Translations under genes and position numbers: made by a program | Notes under the pieces: generated by a model | What the model was told of the DNA's origin: nothing | The model's database searches: none | The model's input: only the letters and a program-made list of their open reading frames with translations | Assembly (NCBI RefSeq): GCF_001984065.1 | Contig: NZ_LYVP01000043.1 | Span: 1 to 44,122 of the forward strand | Source: Pseudomonas sp. KK4 | GTDB taxonomy: Bacteria > Pseudomonadota > Gammaproteobacteria > Pseudomonadales > Pseudomonadaceae | Length of the DNA stretch: 44,122 nucleotides | Direction: 5' to 3' | Part shown: piece after piece, positions 6,990-14,647 of the stretch | Numbering within the stretch: the stretch's first letter is position 1 | Layout of the letters: every line of letters starts with the position of its first letter

Positions 6990-8348
6990 ATGGCCTACGA
7001 TTTTGACCTTTATGTGATTGGCGCCGGTTCCGGCGGTGTGCGGGCGGCTCGTTTTGCGGCCGGGTTTGGCGCGAAGGTGGCGGTGGCTGAAAGCCGTTAC
7101 CTGGGGGGGACCTGTGTCAATGTCGGCTGCGTGCCGAAAAAACTGCTGGTCTACGGCGCGCATTTCGCAGAGGACTTCGAGCAGGCATCGGGTTTCGGCT
7201 GGACCCTGGACGAAGCGCAGTTCGACTGGGCGACGCTGATCGCCAACAAGGATCGCGAGATCAATCGCCTGAACGGCATTTACCGCACCCTGTTGATCAA
7301 CAGCGGCGTGACCCTGCATGAAGGTCACGCGAAGATCGTCGACCCGCATACCGTGGAGATCAACGGCGAACGCCATAGCGCCAAAAACATCCTGATCGCC
7401 ACCGGCGGCTGGCCGCAGATCCCGGAGATTCCGGGGCACGAGCACGCGATCAGTTCCAACCAGGCGTTTTTCCTCAAAGAGCTGCCAAAACGCGTGCTGG
7501 TGGTAGGCGGTGGTTACATTGCCGTTGAATTCGCCGGGATTTTCCATGGCCTCGGTGCCCAGACCACGCTGCTGTACCGCGGTGATCTGTTCCTGCGCGG
7601 CTTCGACGGTTCGGTGCGCAAGCATTTGCAGGAAGAGCTGACCAAGCGCGGCTTGGACCTGCAGTTCAACGCCGACATCGAGCGCATCGACAAACAGGCT
7701 GATGGCAGCCTCAAAGTGACCCTCAAGGATGGTCGTCAACTGGAGGCCGATTGCGTGTTCTACGCCACCGGCCGCCGTCCGATGCTGGACAACCTCGGGC
7801 TGGAAAATACCGGAGTCACGCTCGACAAGAAGGGGTTCGTCGAAGTCGATGAGCAGTATCAAACCGCCGAGCCGTCAATTTTGGCGCTGGGCGACGTGAT
7901 CGGTCGTGTCCAGCTCACGCCGGTGGCCCTGGCCGAAGGCATGGCCGTGGCGCGGCGCCTGTTCAAGCCTGAGCAATACCGCCCGGTGGATTACAAGATG
8001 ATCCCGACGGCGGTGTTCAGCCTGCCCAACATCGGCACCGTCGGTTTGAGCGAAGAGGAGGCGCGGGACGCCGGTCACAAGGTGGTGGTCTATGAGAGCC
8101 GTTTCCGCCCAATGAAGCTGACCCTGACCGAATGCCAGGAGCGCACGCTGATGAAACTGGTGGTCGATGGCAAGACTGACAAGGTACTGGGCTGCCACAT
8201 GGTCGGGCCGGATGCCGGCGAAATCGTCCAAGGCCTGGCGATTGCCTTGAAGGCGGGTGCGACCAAGCGCCATTTCGACGAAACCATCGGTGTGCACCCG
8301 ACGGCCGCCGAAGAGTTCGTGACCATGCGTACGCCGGTCGCGGGCTGA
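6990..8348 (+). CDS. gor: Glutathione-disulfide reductase
   Basis: 452 aa. It reduces glutathione disulfide with NADPH and keeps the cytosolic thiol pool reduced. The N-terminal FAD site GAGSGG is at residues 11-16, and the redox-active disulfide is in GGTCVNVGCVPKK (Cys42, Cys47). The NADPH-binding GGGYIAVEFAG lies near residues 172-182, and the C-terminal dimer-interface HPTAAEE supplies the catalytic His. These features fit glutathione reductase rather than lipoamide dehydrogenase or mercuric reductase. Length is normal. It is not obviously in an operon with galU, since a terminator separates them. Confidence 0.95.
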   Translation: MAYDFDLYVIGAGSGGVRAARFAAGFGAKVAVAESRYLGGTCVNVGCVPKKLLVYGAHFAEDFEQASGFGWTLDEAQFDWATLIANKDREINRLNGIYRTLLINSGVTLHEGHAKIVDPHTVEINGERHSAKNILIATGGWPQIPEIPGHEHAISSNQAFFLKELPKRVLVVGGGYIAVEFAGIFHGLGAQTTLLYRGDLFLRGFDGSVRKHLQEELTKRGLDLQFNADIERIDKQADGSLKVTLKDGRQLEADCVFYATGRRPMLDNLGLENTGVTLDKKGFVEVDEQYQTAEPSILALGDVIGRVQLTPVALAEGMAVARRLFKPEQYRPVDYKMIPTAVFSLPNIGTVGLSEEEARDAGHKVVVYESRFRPMKLTLTECQERTLMKLVVDGKTDKVLGCHMVGPDAGEIVQGLAIALKAGATKRHFDETIGVHPTAAEEFVTMRTPVAG

Positions 8349-8404
8349 TCGTCATTTGTTGGGTCTGGCGCTGACGCCGCCAGACCTGATGGTTGCCCGC
8401 CCCC

Positions 8405-8500
8405 TGTAGGAGCTCGCTCGCGATGGACGTCAACGATAACACTGCAAACCTGACACCCTGCGGTGTTCTCAGGTTCATCGCGAGCGAGCTCGCTCCTACA
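8405..8500. repeat. REPIN (TGTAGGAGCGAGC type)
   Basis: Two REP arms face each other: TGTAGGAGCTCGCTCGCGA on the left and TCGCGAGCGAGCTCGCTCC plus TACA on the right. The left arm lacks four bases (CGAG) present in the right arm. The right end contains the TAG stop codon of the KfrA-like gene. A REPIN of the same type lies at 10602-10700, on the other side of the recombinase. Confidence 0.9.
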
Positions 8501-9485
8501 GAGGGTCTGCGTCGTTTTGACGGGGCCGTTCCACAAGCTCCGCCTGGGCCTTGGTCAATTCAAGTTCCAGCGACTTGTTGATCTGCACCTGCTCATCGAC
8601 ATTCTGTTTCAGCGACTGACTTTCCAGCAGGGCGACGCGCAAGCGTTCCTGGAGGAGGGTGCGCTCGCCGTCGACCCGCGCGGTCTGTTCCAGTAACTGA
8701 TCCTGACGACTGTTGCTCTGCTTGAGCTGGTCCTGCATCAGGCTCAGTTCACGCAGGGTGCCACGGTTCTCCGTCAGCAAGCGCTCGTTGTCGCGGTGCA
8801 ATTGGGTAATTTCGTCCTGGCGCACCAACGCGCTCTGCTGCGCCTGACGCAACTCCATCTGCAACTGTTGCACCTGACTTTCATGCCGGCTGTGCTCCTG
8901 CTCGCGCTGCTCCTTGACGGCATTGCGGTAGTGCTCCAGCGCATCGCGGGCATGCAGGTGCTTCTCTTCCAGGGAGCGAATCTGCTCTTCCTTGTCCTGC
9001 AAACGTAATTCGAAATCCGCCAGCGCCTGGTTCAGCCCTGCATTGCGGGTTTGCTCGGACTGCAGAAGGGCGCGGGTTTCATGCAGGGCTTCGGATTCCT
9101 GGGTCAGCGCCAGGCTCTGGATCTCGTACTGCTGATGCAGTTCGATGTTCGCTTCCCGGGCTTGCTCCAGCTGGCTTTCCAACGCCTTGCGTTGTGCCTC
9201 GAACTGTTCGCGGGCCTGATCGATCGGGGCCTGGGCTTGTTCTTTCAAGCGTTGTGCGAGCCGCGAAACCAGCGCCAGCAACTCATCGTCAATAGGCTCG
9301 GACGGCTCTGTCTCGGCCGGTTGCTGGTCTTCGCCCAACTCTTTCAGATAGCGATGAATCGTGGTTTTCGAGCCGGTGTTGCCCATCTCGATGCGCACGG
9401 CATCGATCGTGGGGTTTTCACCTCGGGCGAGGATCGCCATCCGCGCAGCTTGAACCACTGCCTTATTTACACCGCCCCGGGCCAT
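8496..9485 (-). CDS. KfrA-like DNA-binding coiled-coil protein
   Basis: 329 aa from the ATG at 9485 (MARGGVNKAVVQ). The more upstream start at 9542 would read through the operator-like palindrome and is unlikely. Residues 1-60 form an HTH domain of the KfrA N-terminal type (AARMAILARGENPTIDAV, then TGSKTTIHRYLKEL). From about residue 85 to 325 the chain is an almost unbroken Gln/Glu/Leu-rich coiled coil. Plasmid KfrA proteins bind their own promoter and polymerise through such coils. Here the gene is chromosomal and divergent from a tyrosine recombinase 176 bp away, with palindromes between. A joint role in chromosome-site recombination or nucleoid organisation is inference. The stop codon is provided by the end of a REPIN. 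Confidence 0.85.
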   Translation of the reverse strand: MARGGVNKAVVQAARMAILARGENPTIDAVRIEMGNTGSKTTIHRYLKELGEDQQPAETEPSEPIDDELLALVSRLAQRLKEQAQAPIDQAREQFEAQRKALESQLEQAREANIELHQQYEIQSLALTQESEALHETRALLQSEQTRNAGLNQALADFELRLQDKEEQIRSLEEKHLHARDALEHYRNAVKEQREQEHSRHESQVQQLQMELRQAQQSALVRQDEITQLHRDNERLLTENRGTLRELSLMQDQLKQSNSRQDQLLEQTARVDGERTLLQERLRVALLESQSLKQNVDEQVQINKSLELELTKAQAELVERPRQNDADPL

Positions 9486-9508
9486 GACTTTTCCTACGAT
9501 TTCGTTGT

Positions 9509-9522
9509 GTGGTACGTACCAC
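9509..9522. promoter_or_regulatory. Perfect 14-bp palindrome, probable operator
   Basis: GTGGTACGTACCAC is a perfect dyad 24 bp upstream of the KfrA-like start. On the minus strand a TACAAT -10-like hexamer (9533-9538) stands 10 bp further upstream, so the palindrome would cover the transcription start region. This is the expected position for autoregulation by a KfrA-type protein. Confidence 0.5.
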
Positions 9523-9567
9523 TGGAATACACATTGTACCATCGAATGGAAGAAGATAAATACAACC

Positions 9568-9606
9568 GGTAATTGACACGGGATATACTGGTATTACCCC
9601 GTGTCA
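9568..9606. promoter_or_regulatory. Overlapping inverted repeats between the divergent genes
   Basis: TGACACGGG (9574-9582) pairs with CCCGTGTCA (9598-9606), 15 bp apart. A second pair, GGTAAT (9568-9573) and ATTACC (9593-9598), is interleaved with it. The block lies 56 bp upstream of the recombinase start. It may be an operator or a recombinase core site with arm repeats. The sequence alone does not decide. Confidence 0.45.
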
Positions 9607-9661
9607 TACCGTTTTCCGCGCCATTGCACCTTCAGATCCGTACACAACAGGCCCACCACCC

Positions 9662-10588
9662 ATGAGCGATCTCGATCGTTACCTGCAAGCCGCCACCCGC
9701 GACAACACCCGCCGCAGCTATCGAGCGGCGATTGAACACTTCGAGGTGACTTGGGGCGGGTTCCTGCCGGCAACGGGCGACAGCGTCGCGCGCTATCTGG
9801 TGGCCCATGCCGGTGTGCTGTCGATCAATACCCTGAAGTTGCGTCTGTCGGCGCTGGCGCAATGGCATAACAGCCAAGGCTTCGCCGATCCGACCAAGGC
9901 ACCGGTGGTGCGCAAGGTGTTCAAAGGTATTCGCGCTTTGCACCCGGCCCAGGAAAAGCAGGCCGAGCCCCTGCAGTTGCAGCATCTGGAGCAAGTGATC
10001 GGCTGGCTCGAGCAGGAAGCGCAAACAGCCCGGACTGAGGGCGATCGGCCGGCATTGCTGCGGGCCAAGCGCGACACCGCGCTGATCCTGTTGGGCTTTT
10101 GGCGCGGGTTTCGTAGCGATGAGTTGTGCCGCTTGCAGATCGAGCACGTACAAGCCAGTGCCGGCTCAGGCATCACCCTGTATTTGCCGCGCAGCAAGAG
10201 TGACCGCGAAAACCTCGGCAAGACTTACCAGACGCCCGCCTTGCAGCGGTTGTGCCCGGTGCAGGCGTATATCGACTGGATCAGCGAAGCCGCTCTGGTG
10301 CGCGGCCCGGTGTTTCGCGGTATCGATCGCTGGGGCAATCTGAGCGAAGAGGGCCTGCACGCCAACAGCGTGATTCCCTTGTTGCGACAGGCGCTGGAGC
10401 GAGCGGGGATCGCGGCCGGGCTCTACACCAGCCATTCCCTGCGCCGCGGGTTTGCCTCATGGGCGCATCAGGCAGGCTGGGACTTAAAGTCGTTGATGAG
10501 CTATGTCGGCTGGAAGGACATGAAGTCGGCCATGCGCTACATCGAAGCCAGCCCGTTCCTGGGCATGGCCCGCCTCACTGAGACCTGA
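9662..10588 (+). CDS. Tyrosine recombinase / site-specific integrase
   Basis: 308 aa, the size of a XerC/D-like or short phage-type integrase. Residues 1-95 form the SAM-like core-binding domain. The catalytic set is complete: Arg151 (FRSDEL), the beta-hairpin Lys179 (PRSKSDR), His258 and Arg261 (HSLRRG), Trp284 (YVGWKD) in the second His/Trp position, and nucleophile Tyr293 (MRYIEA). The enzyme should therefore be active. No phage or island genes, excisionase or attachment repeats are visible nearby, so it is not an obvious element integrase. It is divergent from the KfrA-like gene and flanked by matching REPINs. The ribosome-binding site is weak. Its target site is unknown. Confidence 0.9.
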   Translation: MSDLDRYLQAATRDNTRRSYRAAIEHFEVTWGGFLPATGDSVARYLVAHAGVLSINTLKLRLSALAQWHNSQGFADPTKAPVVRKVFKGIRALHPAQEKQAEPLQLQHLEQVIGWLEQEAQTARTEGDRPALLRAKRDTALILLGFWRGFRSDELCRLQIEHVQASAGSGITLYLPRSKSDRENLGKTYQTPALQRLCPVQAYIDWISEAALVRGPVFRGIDRWGNLSEEGLHANSVIPLLRQALERAGIAAGLYTSHSLRRGFASWAHQAGWDLKSLMSYVGWKDMKSAMRYIEASPFLGMARLTET

Positions 10589-10601
10589 CGCCTGCACCCC
10601 T

Positions 10602-10700
10602 TGTAGGAGCGAGCTCGCTCGCGAAAACCCGGAGAGCGCCGCGTAATTCAGGGAGCCAGCGTCTTCGTTGATGTTCATCGCGAGCGAGCTCGCTCCTACA
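10602..10700. repeat. REPIN (TGTAGGAGCGAGC type)
   Basis: Left arm TGTAGGAGCGAGCTCGCTCG with CGA, right arm TCGCGAGCGAGCTCGCTCC with TACA, about 50 bp apart. Same type as the copy at 8405-8500. It begins 14 bp after the recombinase stop. Confidence 0.92.
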
Positions 10701-10754
10701 GGGGGGCGTATGCACCTACGAGATTCCAATTTCTTCTATTAATACGGCTGGCTA

Positions 10755-10791
10755 ATAGCGAAAGTCGATCAGCAGCATCGTATTTGCCAAT
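10755..10791 (+). promoter_or_regulatory. Candidate OxyR-binding site upstream of ahpC
   Basis: ATAG-N7-CGAT-N7-ATCG-N7-CAAT has exactly the 4-7-4-7-4-7-4 spacing of the OxyR motif (ATAG-N7-CTAT-N7-ATAG-N7-CTAT) and matches 13 of 16 defined bases. It ends 69 bp before the ahpC start. OxyR control of ahpC is known in other bacteria including pseudomonads. Confidence 0.5.
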
Positions 10792-10860
10792 GAGCCAACC
10801 GTCGGTCCAGTGGGTAAAGTTCACTTCATCAACTTCACAACCCCTGACGGAGAGTCAACG

Positions 10861-11424
10861 ATGCCTATCATCAACAGCCAAGTAAAACCGTTCAAAGCTG
10901 ACGCATTCAAAAACGGCGACTTCGTAAAAGTTTCGGACGCTGACCTCAAAGGCAAGTGGTCTGTGGTGTTCTTCTACCCGGCCGACTTCACCTTCGTTTG
11001 CCCAACCGAACTGGAAGACCTGGCTGACAACTACGACGCATTCCAGAAGCTGGGCGTCGAGATCTACAGCGTTTCCACCGATACTCACTTTGCCCACGCT
11101 GCCTGGCACAACACTTCGCCAGCCATCGGCAAAATCCAGTACACCATGATCGGCGACCCGACCCACGCCATCTCCCGCAACTTCGACGTGCTGATCGAAG
11201 AAGCTGGCCTGGCTGACCGTGGCACCTTCGTGATCAACCCTGAAGGCCAGATCAAAATCGTTGAGCTGAACGACGGCGGCGTTGGTCGTGACGCTTCCGA
11301 ACTGCTGCGCAAAATCAAGGCTGCTCAGTACGTCGCTGCTCACCCAGGACAGGTTTGCCCAGCCAAGTGGAAAGAAGGCGAGGCCACTCTGGCTCCGTCC
11401 CTGGACCTGGTCGGCAAGATCTAA
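10861..11424 (+). CDS. ahpC: Alkyl hydroperoxide reductase subunit C (2-Cys peroxiredoxin)
   Basis: 187 aa from the ATG at 10861 (MPIINSQVKP), with GGAGAG upstream. It is the typical AhpC length. The peroxidatic Cys47 is in FVCPTEL and the resolving Cys166 in QVCPAKW. AhpC reduces hydrogen peroxide and organic peroxides and is recycled by AhpF, whose gene follows. The codons look strongly optimised, as expected for an abundant protein. A terminator stands between ahpC and ahpF, so much of the transcript probably ends after ahpC. Confidence 0.97.
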   Translation: MPIINSQVKPFKADAFKNGDFVKVSDADLKGKWSVVFFYPADFTFVCPTELEDLADNYDAFQKLGVEIYSVSTDTHFAHAAWHNTSPAIGKIQYTMIGDPTHAISRNFDVLIEEAGLADRGTFVINPEGQIKIVELNDGGVGRDASELLRKIKAAQYVAAHPGQVCPAKWKEGEATLAPSLDLVGKI

Positions 11425-11485
11425 CTCCGTGACACGCTCCACAGGGCGGTACTCCGCACCTACTCAGTAAGCTGCACCGCCCAAT

Positions 11486-11522
11486 AAAAACGCCCGGGCG
11501 AGATTCGCTCGGGCGTTTTTTT
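11486..11522 (+). terminator. Terminator between ahpC and ahpF
   Basis: A 15-bp stem (AAAACGCCCGGGCGA pairing with TCGCTCGGGCGTTTT, one G-T wobble) is followed by a T-run. It lies just upstream of ahpF. Partial readthrough would give more AhpC than AhpF, as is usual for this pair. Confidence 0.88.
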
Positions 11523-11550
11523 GTCTGAAAAATTCAAGGAAATCGCCCGT

Positions 11551-13116
11551 ATGTTGGACACCAATCTTAAAGCCCAGTTGAAATCGTACCTGGAACGGGT
11601 CACCCAACCGATCGAGATCGTTGCTTCTCTCGACGACGGTGCGAAATCCCAGGAAATGCTCGAACTGTTGAAGGACGTTGCCAGTCTTTCCACCCAGATT
11701 ACCTTGATCGACAACGGCGACGATGCACGCAAGCCATCGTTCTCGATCAATCGCCCAGGGGCCGATATCAGCCTGCGTTTCGCCGGCATCCCGATGGGGC
11801 ACGAATTCACCTCGTTGGTGCTGGCCCTGCTGCAAGTCGGTGGCCACCCTTCGAAAGCCAGTGCCGAAGTCATTGAACAGATCCGCTCGCTCAAGGGCCA
11901 GTTCAGCTTCGAAACGTACTTCTCGCTGTCCTGCCAGAACTGCCCGGACGTGGTCCAGGCGTTGAACCTGATGGCGGTACTGAACCCGAACATTCGCCAC
12001 GTCGCCATCGACGGTGCGCTGTTCCAGGCCGAAGTCGATGATCGCAAGATCATGGCCGTGCCGAGCATCTACCTCAATGGCGAGGTGTTTGGCCAGGGCC
12101 GCATGGGCCTGGAAGAGATCCTCGCCAAGGTCGACACCAGCGGCGCCGAGCGCCAGGCCGAGAAAATCAACGCCAAGGACGCCTTTGACGTGCTGGTGGT
12201 CGGCGGTGGCCCGGCCGGTGCTTCGGCGGCGATCTACGCGGCCCGTAAAGGCATTCGCACCGGTGTTGCGGCCGAGCGTTTCGGCGGGCAGGTGCTCGAC
12301 ACCATGGCCATCGAAAACTTCATCTCCGTGCAGGAGACCGAAGGGCCGAAACTGGCCAGCGCCCTGGAAGAACACGTCAAGCAGTACGACGTCGACATCA
12401 TGAACCTGCAGTGCGCTACTGCGCTGGTTCCGGCGAAGAACCCCGGCGAGTTGCACGAAGTTCGCTTCGAGAGCGGCGCCAGCCTTAAAACCAAGGCGCT
12501 GATCCTCGCCACCGGTGCCCGCTGGCGTGAAATGGGCGTGCCGGGCGAGCAGGAATACAAAGCCAAAGGCGTGTGTTTCTGTCCGCACTGCGACGGCCCG
12601 CTGTTCAAGGGCAAGCGCGTCGCAGTGATCGGCGGCGGTAACTCCGGCGTTGAAGCGGCGATCGACCTGGCAGGCATTGTCAGCCACGTCACGCTGCTGG
12701 AGTTCGACAGCAAGTTGCGCGCCGACGCGGTACTGCAGCGCAAGCTGTTCAGCCTGCCCAACGTCGATGTGATCACCAGCGCACTGACCAGTGAAGTGAA
12801 GGGTGACGGTGAGAAGGTCAGCGGCCTGGTGTACAAGGATCGCGATTCAGGCGAGTTCAAGACGATCAGCCTCGAAGGTATCTTCGTGCAGATCGGCCTG
12901 CTGCCCAACACCGATTGGCTCAAGGGCACCGTCGAGTTGTCGCCCCGTGGCGAGATCATTGTCGATGCCCGTGGCGAGACTTCGCTGCCAGGCGTGTTCG
13001 CCGCCGGTGACGTGACGACCGTGCCGTACAAGCAGATCGTGATTGCGGTGGGCGAGGGCGCCAAGGCTTCCCTGAGCGCCTTCGATCACCTGATCCGCAC
13101 CTCCGCCCCGGCATAA
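11551..13116 (+). CDS. ahpF: Alkyl hydroperoxide reductase subunit F
   Basis: 521 aa from the ATG at 11551 (MLDTNLKAQL), with AAGGA upstream. An in-frame start at 11521 would lie in the terminator T-run and is rejected. The N-terminal double thioredoxin-like domain carries Cys128 and Cys131 (SCQNC). The thioredoxin-reductase-like part has the FAD site GGGPAGASAA near 213, the catalytic pair Cys344/Cys347 (FCPHCDGP), the NAD(P)H site GGGNSGVEAA and the closing FAAGDVTTVPYKQI. It passes electrons from NADH through its N-terminal pair to AhpC. Confidence 0.97.
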   Translation: MLDTNLKAQLKSYLERVTQPIEIVASLDDGAKSQEMLELLKDVASLSTQITLIDNGDDARKPSFSINRPGADISLRFAGIPMGHEFTSLVLALLQVGGHPSKASAEVIEQIRSLKGQFSFETYFSLSCQNCPDVVQALNLMAVLNPNIRHVAIDGALFQAEVDDRKIMAVPSIYLNGEVFGQGRMGLEEILAKVDTSGAERQAEKINAKDAFDVLVVGGGPAGASAAIYAARKGIRTGVAAERFGGQVLDTMAIENFISVQETEGPKLASALEEHVKQYDVDIMNLQCATALVPAKNPGELHEVRFESGASLKTKALILATGARWREMGVPGEQEYKAKGVCFCPHCDGPLFKGKRVAVIGGGNSGVEAAIDLAGIVSHVTLLEFDSKLRADAVLQRKLFSLPNVDVITSALTSEVKGDGEKVSGLVYKDRDSGEFKTISLEGIFVQIGLLPNTDWLKGTVELSPRGEIIVDARGETSLPGVFAAGDVTTVPYKQIVIAVGEGAKASLSAFDHLIRTSAPA

Positions 13117-13136
13117 AACGCCAACGCCGGAAACAC

Positions 13137-13169
13137 AAAAACCCCATGAGCGATCATGGGGTTTTTTTG
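13137..13169 (+). terminator. Terminator of ahpF
   Basis: Stem ACCCCATGA, loop GCGA, stem TCATGGGGT, then TTTTTTG. It begins 20 bp after the ahpF stop. Confidence 0.92.
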
Positions 13170-13188
13170 TGTCTGCACCTATCAAAAC

Positions 13189-13277
13189 TGTGGGAGCGGG
13201 CTTGCTCGCGAAGGCGGTGTATCAGCCAACATGATCGTTGAATGACGCACCGCTTTCGCGAGCAAGCCCGCTCCCAC
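13189..13277. repeat. REPIN (TGGGAGCGGGCTTGCTCGCGA type)
   Basis: TGTGGGAGCGGGCTTGCTCG plus CGAAGGCG on the left and CGCTTTCGCGAGCAAGCCCG plus CTCCCAC on the right form a long imperfect dyad in the convergent gap between ahpF and gloA. The copy at 18287-18374 has nearly the same sequence, including the centre (TATCAGYCAACAT). Confidence 0.92.
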
Positions 13278-13286
13278 GGGAGGTGC

Positions 13287-13808
13287 TTAAAGTGGCGCCG
13301 GCTGGATGATCTCGACCCAGTAGGCATCCGGGTCCTTGATGAACGCCAGGCTCTTCATGCGGCCGTCGTTCAGGCGCTTCTGAAAGTCGCAGCCCAGGGC
13401 TTCGAAACGCTCGCAGGCGGCAACGATGTCCGGCACCGAGATGCAAATGTGGCCAAAGCCGCGCGGATCAGTGTTGCCGTTGTGGTAGGCGAAGTCCGGA
13501 TCGTTTTCGGTGCCGTGGTTGTGGGTCAGTTCGAGAATGCCGGGGATCGACTTCATCCACTCGGTGCGCGCGGCGGCGTCGGCCGGGATCTGGCTTTTAT
13601 CTACCAGAGCGAGGAAGTACAGGCTGAATTCGGCCTCCGGGAAATCGCGCTTTTCCACCAGCGAGAAACCCAGGATGCGCGTATAGAAGTCCAGCGACTT
13701 GGTGATGTCCTTGACCCGCAGCATGGTGTGGTTGAAAACGAATTTCTGGGTCGCGGTATCGGGTTGTGCGGTGACGCCGGGGAAGGTGTTCAGTTCTTGC
13801 AGGCTCAT
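13287..13808 (-). CDS. gloA: Lactoylglutathione lyase (glyoxalase I)
   Basis: 173 aa from the ATG at 13808 (MSLQELNTFPG). It converts the hemithioacetal of methylglyoxal and glutathione to S-lactoylglutathione, the first step of methylglyoxal detoxification. The four metal ligands of the two VOC half-domains are visible: His27 (FNHTML), Glu93 (ILELTH), His120 (FGHICI) and Glu166 (YWVEII). The extended form with an insert (KSQIPADAAARTEW) is that of the Zn-type, eukaryote-like GlxI common in Pseudomonas. Upstream in-frame sequence to 13877 lacks family similarity. Confidence 0.95.
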   Translation of the reverse strand: MSLQELNTFPGVTAQPDTATQKFVFNHTMLRVKDITKSLDFYTRILGFSLVEKRDFPEAEFSLYFLALVDKSQIPADAAARTEWMKSIPGILELTHNHGTENDPDFAYHNGNTDPRGFGHICISVPDIVAACERFEALGCDFQKRLNDGRMKSLAFIKDPDAYWVEIIQPAPL

Positions 13809-13947
13809 GGGCCCTCCGGAAAATATGCGGGGCGATTGAATGGTGACAATGATACGCAACGGATCGGACATCACCAAACCGAAAGCGTTTGCCTGACAGT
13901 CGGTCGGAGCTCAGACTTGAAGTTCAATTCCTGAGTGTTATTGGCAA

Positions 13948-14472
13948 ATGATTCAACTGAGTAAATCGCTGTTTATCCTGATCGGCACACTGGCTGCAGC
14001 GGCCAGCGCTTACGCCGAAGCGCCGGTCATGACCTGGCCTGCTGGCTGGCAGGTCGAAGACATCGCGCAGGATAACGCCACTGCCGGCGTCTCTCGCCAG
14101 CGCGCGGTGAAAAACGATGAAGGTGGCACGCCGGTGATGGTGATGGAGTTGACCATGACCCAAGTTCAAAGCGGTCATCAGGTGAATCTGCAGGGCGTGT
14201 TGCTGGAAATGCGCAAGTCGGTGCAGAAGGACTTTTTCCAGGGCGGTTATCAAAGTGTCTGCAATCGAATTCATCCGGCGACCCTGAGCCGCTTATCGGC
14301 GCTGGAAACCACCTGCACCATTACCCAGAATGGTCGCCATGTGCTTTCGCAAACTTTGGTCGCTGCGGTGGACGCCGACAAGGCCTACGTTCTTTCCTAT
14401 GCAGGGCAGACCGAGGCTTATAAGGCAAGCCAGGATGAAATTGAAACGGCGCGTAACGCCTTGAAACTTTAA
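13948..14472 (+). CDS. Secreted hypothetical protein, DUF4946-like
   Basis: 174 aa with a signal peptide (MIQLSKSLFILIGTLAAAASAYA, cleavage after AYA), so it is periplasmic or secreted. The mature part starts EAPVMTWPAGWQVEDI and contains two Cys (SVCNR and TTCTI) that could form a disulfide. The pattern resembles the Pseudomonas family I know as DUF4946, which has no assigned role. It is a single gene between gloA, on the other strand, and the MvaU-like gene. Confidence 0.75.
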   Translation: MIQLSKSLFILIGTLAAAASAYAEAPVMTWPAGWQVEDIAQDNATAGVSRQRAVKNDEGGTPVMVMELTMTQVQSGHQVNLQGVLLEMRKSVQKDFFQGGYQSVCNRIHPATLSRLSALETTCTITQNGRHVLSQTLVAAVDADKAYVLSYAGQTEAYKASQDEIETARNALKL

Positions 14473-14605
14473 TTGCAGACTTTAGTCCCTGCAGCCTTGG
14501 CGCCGGCGCGGAAATCTTTAGATACCCAAACGGATTAAGCACAAAGTTAAAGGCGCAAGTAGCGAGTTGCCCGCTCAATATCGTTGCATTTGTAGGGTAT
14601 TCATG

Positions 14606-14634
14606 AAAAAGCCCTGCAGTGCAGGGCTTTTTTT
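14606..14634. terminator. Bidirectional terminator
   Basis: GCCCTGC-AGT-GCAGGGC with AAAAA before and TTTTTTT after works in both directions. It ends the minus-strand MvaU-like gene (stop at 14648) and can also end the plus-strand DUF4946-like gene. Confidence 0.9.
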
Positions 14635-14647
14635 ATAGCGTAAATGA

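Noticed and set aside
9662..10588. Recombinase as the integrase of a prophage or genomic island
   Set aside because: No phage or conjugation genes, no tRNA and no att-like direct repeats; neighbours on both sides are core housekeeping genes.
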